A stretch of DNA of 64,000 nt from Streptomyces humi (lineage in GTDB: Bacteria; Actinomycetota; Actinomycetes; Streptomycetales; Streptomycetaceae): positions 1 through 64,000 of the forward strand of contig NZ_LBMU02000029.1 of NCBI RefSeq assembly GCF_001005085.2, written 5' to 3'. Both the position numbers and the translations under genes were made by a program. Under the pieces are notes generated by a model. It saw nothing but the letters and a program-made list of their open reading frames with translations, made no database searches and was not told the DNA's origin. Below, piece after piece: positions 19,845 through 30,155 of this stretch (position 1 is the first letter of the stretch; every line of letters starts with the position of its first letter).

Positions 19845-21541
19845 CGCACCGCCGCCCGGTTCACCGCGGACAGCACCGCGCCGACGGAGGCCGCCAGCGG
19901 TGCGGGGTCCTCGGCCGCGCCCCAGACCGTCGTGGACCCGGCCACGCGGCACTCGGCGAAGGCGTACGACCCGTGCACCGTGACCTCCAGGACCTCCGTG
20001 GCGTGGCCGGCACCGGTCAGCGCGTCGGCCAGCGCGGTCAGCGGGCCGGAGCCGGTGCCCTCGTGGTCGCCGGTCCGGCCGTCCGTGCTCAGGGTGCAGA
20101 CGAAGCGGTGCCGGCCCGGCGCCTCCTCCTGCACCGACCAGGAGTCCAGCCGGACCTCGCCGTCGGCCGCGTCGGTCAGGTAGGCGGCGCGGAAGAGGTC
20201 GTACAGCTCCTTCGGCGTGGCCTCCCGGCCGCTGGTGTCCGTCACCCCCTGGACCAGCCGCGCGAACTCCGGGCGCATCCGAGCGGGCAGGTCGACGCCG
20301 TGGTGGGTGCGCAGCAGGTACGCCGATCCACCCTTTCCTGACTGGGAGTTGACCCGGATGACCGCCTCGTACGTACGGCCCAGATCGGCCGGGTCGACCG
20401 GCAGGTACGGCACGGACCACGGGGCCCGGGACTCGGGCAGCCCCAACTCGGCCGCCCGGCGGGCGTGTTCCTCGAACCCCTTGCTGATCGCGTCCTGATG
20501 GGTGCCGGAGAACGCGGTGTGGACGAGGTCCCCCGCGTACGGGTGCCGCGGGTGCACCGGCAGCCGGTTGCACGCCTCGACCGTCTCACGGACCGCGTCG
20601 ATGTCGCCGAAGTCGACCATCGGGTCCACCCCCTGGGCGAACAGGTTGAGGGCGAGGGTGACCAGGTCCACGTTGCCGGTGCGCTCGCCGTTGCCGAACA
20701 GGCAGCCCTCCACGCGCTGGGCCCCGGCCAGCACGGCGAGTTCGGCGCAGGCGACGCCGGTGCCCCGGTCGTTGTGCGGGTGTACGGAGAGGATCACCGC
20801 GTCACGGCGGGCGAGGTTGCGGTGGGCGTACTCGATCTGGTCGGCGTAGACGTTCGGGGTGGCGATCTCCACGGTCGCGGGCAGGTTGTGGGTGACCGGC
20901 CGGTCCGGACTCGCGTCCCACAACTCGGTGAGCCCGTCGCAGAGTTCGAGGACGAAGTCGGGTTCGGTCAGGTTGTAGGTCTCCGGGGAGAACTGGAAGC
21001 GGACGCCGGGAGCGTCACCGGCCCGGCGCGCCATGTGCCCGGCCGCCTCGCGCACGGTCCGCCACACCTCGGCCCGGTCCCGGCGAAGCACCACCTCCCG
21101 CCATACCGGGGAGGTGGCGATGTAGAGGTGGACGACGGCCCGGTCCATCCCCTCCACCGCCTCGAAGGTCCGGTCGATCAGGTCCCGCCTGGCCGGCGTG
21201 AACACCACCGGGGTCACGTCGTCCGGTACGGCCCCGCTGGTCACCAGATGCCGTACGAAGTCGAAGTCGGTCCGGCTCGCGGACGGGTAGCCGACCTCGA
21301 TCTCCTTGAAGCCGGTGCGGACCATCAGGTCGAAGAAACGGCGCTTGCGCGGGGTGTCCATCGGTTCGGCGAGCGCCTGGTTGCCGTCGCGCAGGTCGAC
21401 GGGCACCCACAGCGGGGCCCGGTCGATCCGGGCGGCGGGCCAGCCCCGGTCCGCCACCGGCACGGCGACCCGGTCCTGGAAGGGGCGGTAGCGGTCGTAC
21501 GGCATCGGACTGGGGCGCTGCGGGTTCCACAGGAGGGTCAT
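19841..21541 (-). CDS. leuA: 2-isopropylmalate synthase
   Basis: First committed enzyme of leucine synthesis: acetyl-CoA plus 2-ketoisovalerate to 2-isopropylmalate. 566 residues, the long actinobacterial form. Catalytic barrel with [16 protein letters not shown], divalent-metal motif [29 protein letters not shown]-terminal LeuA dimer regulatory domain (about residues 440-560), which binds leucine for feedback inhibition. The start [10 protein letters not shown] follows GAGAGG. A 14-codon Leu-containing leader ORF and alternative hairpins lie between promoter and start, indicating attenuation. A divergent GntR regulator lies upstream. Confidence 0.95.
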   Translation of the reverse strand: MTLLWNPQRPSPMPYDRYRPFQDRVAVPVADRGWPAARIDRAPLWVPVDLRDGNQALAEPMDTPRKRRFFDLMVRTGFKEIEVGYPSASRTDFDFVRHLVTSGAVPDDVTPVVFTPARRDLIDRTFEAVEGMDRAVVHLYIATSPVWREVVLRRDRAEVWRTVREAAGHMARRAGDAPGVRFQFSPETYNLTEPDFVLELCDGLTELWDASPDRPVTHNLPATVEIATPNVYADQIEYAHRNLARRDAVILSVHPHNDRGTGVACAELAVLAGAQRVEGCLFGNGERTGNVDLVTLALNLFAQGVDPMVDFGDIDAVRETVEACNRLPVHPRHPYAGDLVHTAFSGTHQDAISKGFEEHARRAAELGLPESRAPWSVPYLPVDPADLGRTYEAVIRVNSQSGKGGSAYLLRTHHGVDLPARMRPEFARLVQGVTDTSGREATPKELYDLFRAAYLTDAADGEVRLDSWSVQEEAPGRHRFVCTLSTDGRTGDHEGTGSGPLTALADALTGAGHATEVLEVTVHGSYAFAECRVAGSTTVWGAAEDPAPLAASVGAVLSAVNRAAVR

Positions 21542-21577
21542 CGGTGCTGCTGCCTCTCGGCTGGTCCGGTCGGAAGT

Positions 21578-21640
21578 GACCGGCAGCACGGCGACCCGCG
21601 GCGGGGTGCCGGTCGCGTCAGGCCCCGCCGCGGCAGCCGA
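21578..21640 (-). promoter_or_regulatory. leuA attenuator: competing hairpins
   Basis: Two exclusive pairings. First, the leader tail CCGCGGCGGGG pairs with CCCCGCCGCGG just downstream. Second, GACCGGCA (21607-21614) pairs with TGCCGGTC (21578-21585), enclosing that same downstream arm. The ribosome's position on the Leu codons would decide which forms. There is no T-run, so the output may be factor-dependent termination or translational. Confidence 0.65.
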
Positions 21641-21662
21641 GAAGAAGACCGCGGAACGTCAT
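21618..21662 (-). CDS. Putative leucine leader peptide
   Basis: A 14-codon [17 protein letters not shown], ending 76 bp before the leuA start on the same strand. It has three consecutive leucine codons, CTT CTT CTC; CTT is rare in this genome. Codons after the Leu run (CGC GGC GGG GCC) are part of a GC-rich arm complementary to downstream sequence. This is the plan of ribosome-mediated attenuation, which has been proposed for actinobacterial leuA genes. The peptide itself would have no function. Confidence 0.8.
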   Translation of the reverse strand: MTFRGLLLGCRGGA

Positions 21663-21764
21663 GGCCGGTAGGCTAGCGAGTCCTCAGGTCCTCAGACAAG
21701 TGAGAATTCCTGTGCAGCGTGCCGCCGACCGCGGCACGGCCCCCGAAGAAGTTGGTGACACCGC

Positions 21765-22442
21765 ATGGCGCTGGGACCCGTCCGCCCGAGCCCCCTGGTC
21801 GAACAGGCCGCCGCCCGGCTGCGCGCGCAGATCACCGGCGGCGCCTGGCCCGTCGGCACCCGGCTGCCCGGCGAGACCACCCTGGCGAAGGAGCTCGGTG
21901 TGGGCCGCTCCACCGTCCGTGAGGCGCTGCGCGTGCTCGCCGGCGCCGGGCTGGTGCGGCCCAGGCAGGGAGCCGGGGTCTTCGTGATCGCCGTCGAGGC
22001 CGCCGAGGACTGGCCGACCAGGCTGCGCCGGGCGGCGGTGACCGACGTGTACGAGGTCCGGACGGCCGTCGAGGTGCACGCGGCCCGGCTCGCCGCGGAG
22101 CGCCGTACGCCCGAGGACGTCACGGCGATCGAGGCGGCGCTCGCCGGGCGGCGGGCGGCGGCGCAGGCGGACGACGCAGCCTTCGTGGACGCGGACATCG
22201 CCTTCCACGCGGCCGTGGTCGCGGCGGCCCACAACCCGGTCCTGACCGACCTGTTCACCGAGTTCGTGCCGGTGCTCCGGGAGGGCCTGGTCGACCTGCT
22301 GGCCCTCACCGGGCTGCGCACCGCCGACCCGCTCACCGGCGACGCGGCCCACGAGGCGCTGACCCGCGCGGTGGCCGCGGGGGACGCGGACGAGGCGGTG
22401 GAGGTACTGCGCGCGGAGCTGGCGGACCCGTTCGCGGGCTGA
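21765..22442 (+). CDS. GntR/FadR-family transcriptional regulator
   Basis: 225 residues. N-terminal winged helix (LVEQAAARLRAQITGGAWPVGTRLPGE, recognition helix GVGRSTVREALRVLAGAGLV) and C-terminal FCD ligand domain with metal-site residues in FVDADIAFHAAVVAAAHNPVL. It is divergent from leuA with about 100 bp between the leader ORF and its start, so it may control leuA or itself; the ligand is unknown. Confidence 0.92.
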   Translation: MALGPVRPSPLVEQAAARLRAQITGGAWPVGTRLPGETTLAKELGVGRSTVREALRVLAGAGLVRPRQGAGVFVIAVEAAEDWPTRLRRAAVTDVYEVRTAVEVHAARLAAERRTPEDVTAIEAALAGRRAAAQADDAAFVDADIAFHAAVVAAAHNPVLTDLFTEFVPVLREGLVDLLALTGLRTADPLTGDAAHEALTRAVAAGDADEAVEVLRAELADPFAG

Positions 22443-22478
22443 GCGACGCCGCGGCCTGCGGGCCGCGGGCCGCGCGTC

Positions 22479-22534
22479 GGGGCCGGAACGGGCCGGAACC
22501 GGGGCCGGAACGGGCCGGAACCGGTGCCGGAACC
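22479..22534. repeat. 22-bp tandem repeat, about 2.5 copies
   Basis: The unit GGGGCCGGAACGGGCCGGAACC occurs at 22479-22500 and exactly again at 22501-22522, then partly as GGTGCCGGAACC. Each unit is built from two GGCCGGAAC half-units. It fills part of the 199-bp gap after the GntR gene; no gene is seen here. Confidence 0.9.
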
Positions 22535-22641
22535 TGGGTCTCACCCGGTCGGACCAGCCGCGGAATAGGTCGTGCACGGCCGGGGTTGATGCCGCACAGC
22601 AGCATATGTATGCAGGTGCATGGACTCTCGAGAGGTGTGTC

Positions 22642-23304
22642 ATGAAGATCGGCATCATCGGCGCGGGCAACATCGGCGGCAACCTGACCCGGCGGCTCAC
22701 CGCCCTCGGCCACGACGTGTACGTGGCGAACTCGCGCGGTCCCGAGACGCTCGCCGCGCTCGTCGAGGAGACCGGGGCGAAGGCGGTACGGGCCGACGAG
22801 GCCGCCCGGGGCGCGGAGATCGTGGTCGTCACGGTCCCGCTGAAGGCGGTTCCCGACCTTCCTGCGGGCCTGCTGGACGGGGCGGCCGAGGGTGCGGCCG
22901 TGATCGACACCGGCAACTACTACCCGCAGCAGCGGGACGGCCGTATCGCCGGGATCGAGGACGAGGGGCTCACCGAGAGCCGCTGGACCGAGCGGCAGCT
23001 CGGCCACCCCGTGATCAAGGCCTTCAACGGCACCTTCGCCCAGGACATCCTGGACCGCCACCGCCCCGCCGGCGACCCCGGCCGGCAGGCCATCCCGGTC
23101 TCCGGCGACGACGAGGCGGCCAAGACGGCCGTCCGCGCCCTGATCGACGAACTCGGCTTCGACACCGTCGACAACGGCGGCATCGACGACTCCTGGCGCC
23201 AGCAGCCGGGCACCCCCGTGTACGGCCTGCGGGCGGGCACCGAGGCCGTGCGCGCGGCCCTGGCGGAGGCGTCCCCGGAGCGGCCGGCGGACTTCCGCGG
23301 CTGA
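22642..23304 (+). CDS. NADP(H)-dependent F420 reductase-like oxidoreductase
   Basis: 220-residue Rossmann protein. The N-terminal dinucleotide motif is GIIGAGNIGGNL, with VANSRGPETL at the end of strand 2, which favours NADP phosphate binding, and VPLKAVPDLP after strand 4. It resembles F420H2:NADP reductases (FNO) and their NADPH-binding relatives; F420 use is not proven by sequence. The start MKIGIIGAG is preceded by GAGAGG. It is a single gene converging on a muramidase gene. Confidence 0.85.
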   Translation: MKIGIIGAGNIGGNLTRRLTALGHDVYVANSRGPETLAALVEETGAKAVRADEAARGAEIVVVTVPLKAVPDLPAGLLDGAAEGAAVIDTGNYYPQQRDGRIAGIEDEGLTESRWTERQLGHPVIKAFNGTFAQDILDRHRPAGDPGRQAIPVSGDDEAAKTAVRALIDELGFDTVDNGGIDDSWRQQPGTPVYGLRAGTEAVRAALAEASPERPADFRG

Positions 23305-23345
23305 CGGCGCCGCCCTGCGCCCCTCCTCGGCGGCGGGGCCCGGCG

Positions 23346-23903
23346 TCACGCGTCCTTGGCCCACTCCTTCAGCGCGGCCTTGCTGGCGAAGTTCGCGACG
23401 TTCTTGTCGTGCGGGTCGCTGGTGTACTGGTGGAAACGCCAGGAGGCCTTGATGCGGGGGTGGCCCGCGCTGACGTAGTCGGCGATCCAGAGGCCGTCGC
23501 CGGCGTAGGAGGTGTCGTCGATGTTCAGCCAGAAGTTCCGGTTGGTGTACAGCACCACCCGGTAACCGGGGCGCAGGGCCTTCACCTTGCGGATGAAGGA
23601 GTCCTTCTCGGCGTTGCTCGCGTGGGTGCCGTCACCGGTGGTCTCCCAGTCGACGGCGAGGATGTCGCCTGCCTTCTCGGGGGCGTGTTTGACGAAGTAC
23701 TCGGCCTGGGCGGTCAGGTTGCCCGGCCAGAGGAAGTGGTAGAAGCCGACGACCAGTCCGGCGTCGCGGCCGGGCTTCGTCTGCGCGGCGAGCTTCGGGT
23801 TGACGTACGAACGCCCCTCCGTCGCCTTGATGAAGACGAAGGAGAGGTCGTCCGTGCCGTAGCCGGAGGACTGATAGGCGCTCACGTCGATTCCGTGCAA
23901 CAT
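23346..23903 (-). CDS. GH25-family muramidase-like protein
   Basis: 185 residues spanning one GH25 barrel: HGIDVSAYQ, FVFIKATEG, FYHFLWPGN, catalytic acidic residues in ILAVDWETTG and WIADY near the end. GH25 enzymes cleave the beta-1,4 bond of peptidoglycan. There is no signal peptide or wall-binding domain, unusual for a secreted lysozyme, so export route or a cytosolic role is unclear. The start is ATG 23903 with GGGAG upstream. Confidence 0.88.
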   Translation of the reverse strand: MLHGIDVSAYQSSGYGTDDLSFVFIKATEGRSYVNPKLAAQTKPGRDAGLVVGFYHFLWPGNLTAQAEYFVKHAPEKAGDILAVDWETTGDGTHASNAEKDSFIRKVKALRPGYRVVLYTNRNFWLNIDDTSYAGDGLWIADYVSAGHPRIKASWRFHQYTSDPHDKNVANFASKAALKEWAKDA

Positions 23904-24015
23904 GTGGGGGGACTCCCTGGGTCGGTGCGGATACGGACGGTGGGGGGCAGGAATTGCAACTGCGCGTTCCGTATTCCCAGCTTTGCACGGGGGATCCTCG
24001 CGAGCGGGTCAAATG

Positions 24016-25059
24016 TCAGCCGCGGTCGGCCAGTTCGCCGAGCACGGCGGCCGACTTGGTGGACCAGTCCGAGGTGATGAGGCTGGCGTGGTCGGCGGCG
24101 AGCAGGGCGAGCCGGGCCGCGACCTCGGCGTCCGTCGGGCTGGTCGAGGAGATCGCCGGTGCGACGGCGTAGGCGTCCGTCATGATCAGGATGTAGTGGT
24201 TCGTGGCGTAGAACGACGTGTCGTAGCCGTTGTTGACGTAGGTGGCCGCGTCGCCGTCGAAGAACACGAACCAGGGCCGGACGGAGGAGTCGTAACGGCT
24301 CGTGCGCGGATCCCCGCCGGCCGCGCCCAGCACGGCGGGGAAGGCCTGGGCCGCGGAGATGTTCCCGGCGGCGTACAGGTCCCGCAGGTGGTCGCCGTAC
24401 TCCTGGTCGGTCCAGTAGTGGTCGAACGGGTTGGCCTGCTCCACCGTGCCCGGGATCAGTTCGAAGACGAACTTGCCCTTGAGCTGGTCGCGGGTGGGCC
24501 AGGCGTCGGCCTTCGCGGCGGCGTCGAGCGTCGGGTACGACGAGCCGAGCAGGTCGGCCGGCTTGTACACGCTGCTGCCGAGCTTCTGCGAGACGAGCGT
24601 GTCGAACTCGTCGGGGCCGAGACCGACGTTGTTGTTGAAGCCGACCTTCATCTCGACCTTGACGACGACGGGCGCGTGGTCGGGGTGCGACTGCTCCCAG
24701 GCGGCCATGTTGTCCAGGCAGCTGCCGAGATCCTGGTTGCGGCTCTGGCTGTACAACTCGCCCGGAGTGTCGGCGTGTTCGCAGTTGTTGTCGTTCCCGA
24801 ACGGGTTGCTGTGGCTGACGCGCCACCGCTTGGTGATGCTGTCCGCGTACACGTCCAGCTCCAGCAGCGAGGCCCCGGAGTCCAGCGCCTGCGCCCAGTA
24901 GGTGTACTTGTCCTTCTCGTACGCGTTGTGGGTACCGATGCCGGTGCTCGCGGAGAACTTCACCGCGCCCGGCCCGGTGTCCGCGTGCGCCGCCCCGGGA
25001 ACCCCCAGGAGCAACCCCCCGGCAGCCACGACCGCCGCCAGCCGTCTGACCACTCCCAT
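24016..25059 (-). CDS. Secreted PI-PLC-like phosphodiesterase
   Basis: 347 residues with a clear Sec signal (MGVVRRLAAVVAAGGLLLGV, cleavage after AHA). The catalytic fold is a phospholipase C/GDPD-like barrel: active-site His in GIGTHNAYEKDKYTYWAQAL, LLELDVYAD with the metal Glu/Asp pair, RVSHSNPFG with the second His, and KVEMKVGF. This fits the calcium-dependent phosphatidylinositol-specific PLC type. It probably acts on phospholipids outside the cell; the preferred head group cannot be told. Confidence 0.82.
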   Translation of the reverse strand: MGVVRRLAAVVAAGGLLLGVPGAAHADTGPGAVKFSASTGIGTHNAYEKDKYTYWAQALDSGASLLELDVYADSITKRWRVSHSNPFGNDNNCEHADTPGELYSQSRNQDLGSCLDNMAAWEQSHPDHAPVVVKVEMKVGFNNNVGLGPDEFDTLVSQKLGSSVYKPADLLGSSYPTLDAAAKADAWPTRDQLKGKFVFELIPGTVEQANPFDHYWTDQEYGDHLRDLYAAGNISAAQAFPAVLGAAGGDPRTSRYDSSVRPWFVFFDGDAATYVNNGYDTSFYATNHYILIMTDAYAVAPAISSTSPTDAEVAARLALLAADHASLITSDWSTKSAAVLGELADRG

Positions 25060-25277
25060 GTCCCAACTCCCTGCTTCCGAAGGCCGAGTTGGCGGCAGCG
25101 TAGAAGCAGGCGATTACTGATGGGTAGCCCCAGGGGGAACATCGGCCTCCGGGACATTGCGGCCGACGTTGCTCCTCTTGGGGGAGCATCTAAGGGCATA
25201 TGCCATTTATCTCTGCTTCGATGAGTGATGGTCGGCGGACGCTCGCAGTGGCACCGCCCCGCGAAAGGACGTCTTGC

Positions 25278-25991
25278 ATGCCCGTCAACAGCAGGGAGAG
25301 ACGCAGAACCTTCGCATTCGCCGTGCTCTGCGCCGGCGTCACCGTTCTCGTCGGTTGCTCGTCACCTTCCACCCCGTCGCCCGAGCCTGACCTCGCGTCC
25401 GACGACACACGGGCCTCGACAAGTGACGAGCAGACGCAGGAGGAGAACAAACGGAAGCAGGAGGAGCAGGAGCGTGAGAAGCACTCAGGGGACTTCAGTC
25501 ACGCGGGCCGCCTGTCGGACGGCTTCAGCGGGGTGTGGCCCTTCAGCTACGCCAAGGGCGTGAGCAACCCGTCGACGAAGCAGTACGTAGGCACGCTCAG
25601 CGTGGTGGACTGCACGCCGGGAGACACCGGCAGAGCCGCGATCCCGCCGAGCCGGACCGTCTATGTCCCGCCACAGCAGACCGTGAACGCGGAATTCGGC
25701 TTCTCGGAGGAGGGTGTGACCTCCAGGAGCGGGACGCGTGTCCTCTGTGTGACCCTGAGTGATGGTGGTGCTGTCAGGGACAGCATCCAGGAGAAGATCC
25801 ACGCCGAGTACACACCTGAACCCGAGCCGGACACGACCGGGCCCACCGTGACTCCCACGACAGAGCCGGTGACGCCCACACCCACACCCACACCTACCCC
25901 TACACCGACGCCCACGCCCACACGCACGCCCGCACCGGACGACACGCCGCCGCCCGAACCCGAGCCCGGTCTGTCCGGGGACGCCGGCTGA
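25278..25991 (+). CDS. Secreted lipoprotein with Thr-Pro tail, unknown function
   Basis: 237 residues. Signal peptide with lipobox VLVGC, then a charged Glu/Lys/Gln stretch (TQEENKRKQEEQEREKH, likely helical spacer), a beta-rich domain of about 120 residues (GVWPFSYAKG, YVGTLSVVDCTPG) and a C-terminal Pro-Thr repeat (PTPTPTPTPTPT) from a CACCCA-like microsatellite near 25870-25925. ATG 25278 has AAAGGA upstream; in-frame ATGs at 25200 and 25221 lack it. The family is not recognised. The next gene may be co-transcribed. Confidence 0.75.
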   Translation: MPVNSRERRRTFAFAVLCAGVTVLVGCSSPSTPSPEPDLASDDTRASTSDEQTQEENKRKQEEQEREKHSGDFSHAGRLSDGFSGVWPFSYAKGVSNPSTKQYVGTLSVVDCTPGDTGRAAIPPSRTVYVPPQQTVNAEFGFSEEGVTSRSGTRVLCVTLSDGGAVRDSIQEKIHAEYTPEPEPDTTGPTVTPTTEPVTPTPTPTPTPTPTPTPTRTPAPDDTPPPEPEPGLSGDAG

Positions 25992-26016
25992 GTCCGTATC
26001 CAGGAAGAGGGCAGCC

Positions 26017-26886
26017 ATGGCGGACAGCGGCCCGGAACCGCGAACACCCTTCTCGGGCAACTGGGTCGGTACGCTGGCCACTTTCATCGCCCCCACCACG
26101 TTCGTCGGGGCCCTGCTGCTGTACTTCGGGTTCGCCTACACCGACGCTCTCTACGAGTACTTCGGCGTCGACGCCGCGACTCTCGGCTTCTCCACCCAGG
26201 ACTACGCCCTCCGCAGCGCCGGGGCGCTGTACGTACCGGCCGGGGCCGCGCTCACCGTCGCGCTGTCGGGTGTCGTCGTGTACTACGCCGTCCGGTCCGC
26301 GGGAAGCCGGGCCGAGCCACCCGCACGCGTGGTCCGGTTGCTCCCCTACGGATTGTCCGTGTGCGGGGGATGTCTCTTCCTGCTCGGCATGCTGGGCGGC
26401 TTCGCCGTCTGGCCGGCCGGAGCGATGGACACGCCGCTCCTGCTGGGCGGAGGCCTCGGGCTGTTCATGTACGGCAGATTGCTGTTCTTCAAGCTCAAAG
26501 GCGCGAACTACCCGGTGGCACGCGAGCGGACGGCTCTCGTCCTCGTCGCGGCACTGGTCGCGTTGTCGTCCTTCTGGGCCACCCATGCCTATGCCAAGCA
26601 GCACGGTCACGACGACGCCGCATACCTGGCTCGCCACCTGTGGCTGCGCCCGGCCGTGACGATCGACAGCCCCGACCGTCTTCACTTCCGTGACGGGCAG
26701 GTCCACGAAACGGCCTTTCCCGGTGACGCACACCAGCGGTTCCGGTACCGCTACGACGGACTGCGCCTGCTCGCGGAGTCCAACCGCCGGATGTTCGTCA
26801 TCCCTGAGGACTGGGAGCCGGTCACCGGAAGCGTCCTGGTGCTTCCGGCGGACTCGGCCGTCCGGGTCACGTTCAGTCCGGGGTGA
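26017..26886 (+). CDS. Membrane protein of unknown function
   Basis: 289 residues with about five helices, including FIAPTTFVGALLLYFGFAY, SGVVVYYAVR, GLSVCGGCLFLLGMLGGFAVW and TALVLVAALVALSSFWATHAYA. A soluble C-terminal part of about 95 residues (YRYDGLRLLAESNRRMFVIP) is probably extracytoplasmic. GGAAGAGGG before ATG 26017 is a good ribosome site. It starts 25 bp after the lipoprotein gene, so the two may work together. Family not recognised. Confidence 0.75.
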   Translation: MADSGPEPRTPFSGNWVGTLATFIAPTTFVGALLLYFGFAYTDALYEYFGVDAATLGFSTQDYALRSAGALYVPAGAALTVALSGVVVYYAVRSAGSRAEPPARVVRLLPYGLSVCGGCLFLLGMLGGFAVWPAGAMDTPLLLGGGLGLFMYGRLLFFKLKGANYPVARERTALVLVAALVALSSFWATHAYAKQHGHDDAAYLARHLWLRPAVTIDSPDRLHFRDGQVHETAFPGDAHQRFRYRYDGLRLLAESNRRMFVIPEDWEPVTGSVLVLPADSAVRVTFSPG

Positions 26887-26902
26887 CGCGGCGGGCGTCC
26901 CC

Positions 26903-28270
<1,368 letters not shown>

Positions 28271-28326
28271 GGGAACTCCTTGGAAAAGGGCGGGGGCGCA
28301 CGCCGTCGGGCGCCCCCACCAGGGAA

Positions 28327-29589
28327 CTACTTGTTCAGACCGGGGTAAAGCGGGTGCTTCGCCGTCAGGGCCTCCACCCGGGTCCGCAGCGCCTCGGCGT
28401 CGAAGGCGGGCTTCAGCGTCTCGGCGATCACGTCCGCCACCTCGGCGAAGTCCTCGGCCGTGAAGCCGCGGGTGGCCAGCGCCGGAGTGCCGATCCGCAG
28501 CCCCGAGGTGACCATCGGCGGGCGCGGGTCGTTCGGGACGGCGTTGCGGTTGACCGTGATGCCGACCTCGTGGAGCCGGTCCTCGGCCTGCTGTCCGTCC
28601 AGCTCGGACTCGCGCAGGTCGACGAGGATCAGGTGGACGTCGGTACCACCGGAGAGGACGTTCACGCCGGCCTCGCGGGCGTCGGCGGCCGTCAGCCGCT
28701 CCGCCAGGATGCGCGCACCCTCCACGGTACGACGCTGCCGCTCCTTGAAGTCCTCGGAGGCGGCGACCTTGAAGGAGACCGCCTTCGCCGCGATCACGTG
28801 CTCCAGGGGACCGCCCTGGAAGCCCGGGAAGACGGACGAGTTCAGCTTCTTCGCGAACGCCTGCTTCGCGAGGATGATGCCGCCGCGCGGCCCGCCGAGC
28901 GTCTTGTGGGTGGTCGAGGTGACCACGTCGGCGTACGGCACCGGGTTCGGGTGCAGCCCCGCCGCCACCAGACCGGCGAAGTGCGCCATGTCGACCCACA
29001 GGTACGCCTCGACCTCGTCGGCGATCCGGCGGAACTCCGCGAAGTCCAGCTGCCGCGGGTACGCCGACCAGCCGGCGATGATCACCTTCGGCCGGTGCTC
29101 CTTGGCGAGCCGCTCGACCTCGGCCATGTCCACGAGCCCGGCGTCGTCGACGTGGTAGGCGACCACGTCGAACTGCTTGCCGGAGAAGTTCAGGCGCATG
29201 CCGTGGGTCAGGTGACCGCCGTGCGCGAGGTCCAGGCCGAGGATGGTGTCCCCGGGCTGGGCCAGCGCGAACAGGGCCGCCTGGTTGGCGGAGGCGCCCG
29301 AGTGCGGCTGCACGTTCGCGTACTCGGCGCCGAACAGCTCCTTCACCCGGTCGATGGCGATCTGCTCGGTCACGTCGACGTGCTCGCAGCCGCCGTAGTA
29401 GCGACGGCCGGGGTAGCCCTCGGCGTACTTGTTGGTGAGGACCGAGCCCTGCGCCTCCATGACCGCGACCGGCGCGAAGTTCTCGGAGGCGATCATCTCC
29501 AGGGTGGACTGCTGCCGCACCAGCTCGGCGTCGACCGCGGCGGCGACCTCCGGGTCGAGCTCGTGCAGGGACGTGTTCAGAACGGACAT
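28327..29589 (-). CDS. glyA: Serine hydroxymethyltransferase
   Basis: PLP enzyme interconverting serine and glycine with tetrahydrofolate. 420 residues, standard length. The PLP lysine is in [40 protein letters not shown] and [16 protein letters not shown] are family signatures. The position between gcvH and sdaA joins glycine cleavage to serine use. A 46-bp gap separates it from gcvH. Confidence 0.97.
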   Translation of the reverse strand: MSVLNTSLHELDPEVAAAVDAELVRQQSTLEMIASENFAPVAVMEAQGSVLTNKYAEGYPGRRYYGGCEHVDVTEQIAIDRVKELFGAEYANVQPHSGASANQAALFALAQPGDTILGLDLAHGGHLTHGMRLNFSGKQFDVVAYHVDDAGLVDMAEVERLAKEHRPKVIIAGWSAYPRQLDFAEFRRIADEVEAYLWVDMAHFAGLVAAGLHPNPVPYADVVTSTTHKTLGGPRGGIILAKQAFAKKLNSSVFPGFQGGPLEHVIAAKAVSFKVAASEDFKERQRRTVEGARILAERLTAADAREAGVNVLSGGTDVHLILVDLRESELDGQQAEDRLHEVGITVNRNAVPNDPRPPMVTSGLRIGTPALATRGFTAEDFAEVADVIAETLKPAFDAEALRTRVEALTAKHPLYPGLNK

Positions 29590-29635
29590 CTGTTTCTACG
29601 ACTCCTGTTTCTGCGACGCCTGGTTCCGCGTCGCC

Positions 29636-30013
29636 TCAGCCGGCGGTGAAGGCGGTGTACTCGTCGGCGGAGAGCAGGTCGGCCGGCTCGTCCGCGAAGC
29701 GCACCTTGAACAGCCAGCCGCCCTCGAAGGGGGCCGAGTTCACCAGCGACGGGTCCTCCACGACGTCCTCGTTGACCTCGGTGATCTCACCCGTGACCGG
29801 CGAGTACAGGTCGGACACCGACTTGGTCGACTCCAGTTCGCCGCAGGACTCGCCCGCGGTCACCGTGTCGCCGACCGCCGGGAGCTCGACGAAGACCACG
29901 TCACCGAGCGCGTTGGCCGCGTGCTCCGTGATGCCGACCGTCGCCACGCCGTCCTCGGCGGCCGACAGCCACTCGTGCTCCTTGCTGTACCGCAGCTGCT
30001 GGGGGTTGCTCAT
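29636..30013 (-). CDS. gcvH: Glycine cleavage system H protein
   Basis: Lipoyl carrier of the glycine cleavage complex, 125 residues. The lipoylated lysine is in [16 protein letters not shown], and YSKEHEWL begins the domain. It shuttles the aminomethyl group between P, T and L proteins. MSNPQQLRY starts at 30013; the 142-bp gap to gcvT is longer than the other gaps but no terminator is seen. The P protein gene is not in the window. Confidence 0.96.
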   Translation of the reverse strand: MSNPQQLRYSKEHEWLSAAEDGVATVGITEHAANALGDVVFVELPAVGDTVTAGESCGELESTKSVSDLYSPVTGEITEVNEDVVEDPSLVNSAPFEGGWLFKVRFADEPADLLSADEYTAFTAG

Positions 30014-30155
30014 GTCCTGAATTCTCCTGTACGCGGGGGAGTGCTGGTGAAGGGGGGACTGCTGGAAACGGGCGTGACCAGCGGTGATGTGTGTGAGGTC
30101 ACGCCGGGAGGGCGTGGCCGGAGCGCGCCGGAGCGGTTCTTCCGGCGGTTTCCGG

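Noticed and set aside
25860..25930. CACCCA-type repeat as a possible CRISPR or regulatory array
   Set aside because: It encodes a Pro-Thr spacer in a lipoprotein; there are no spacers and no cas genes.
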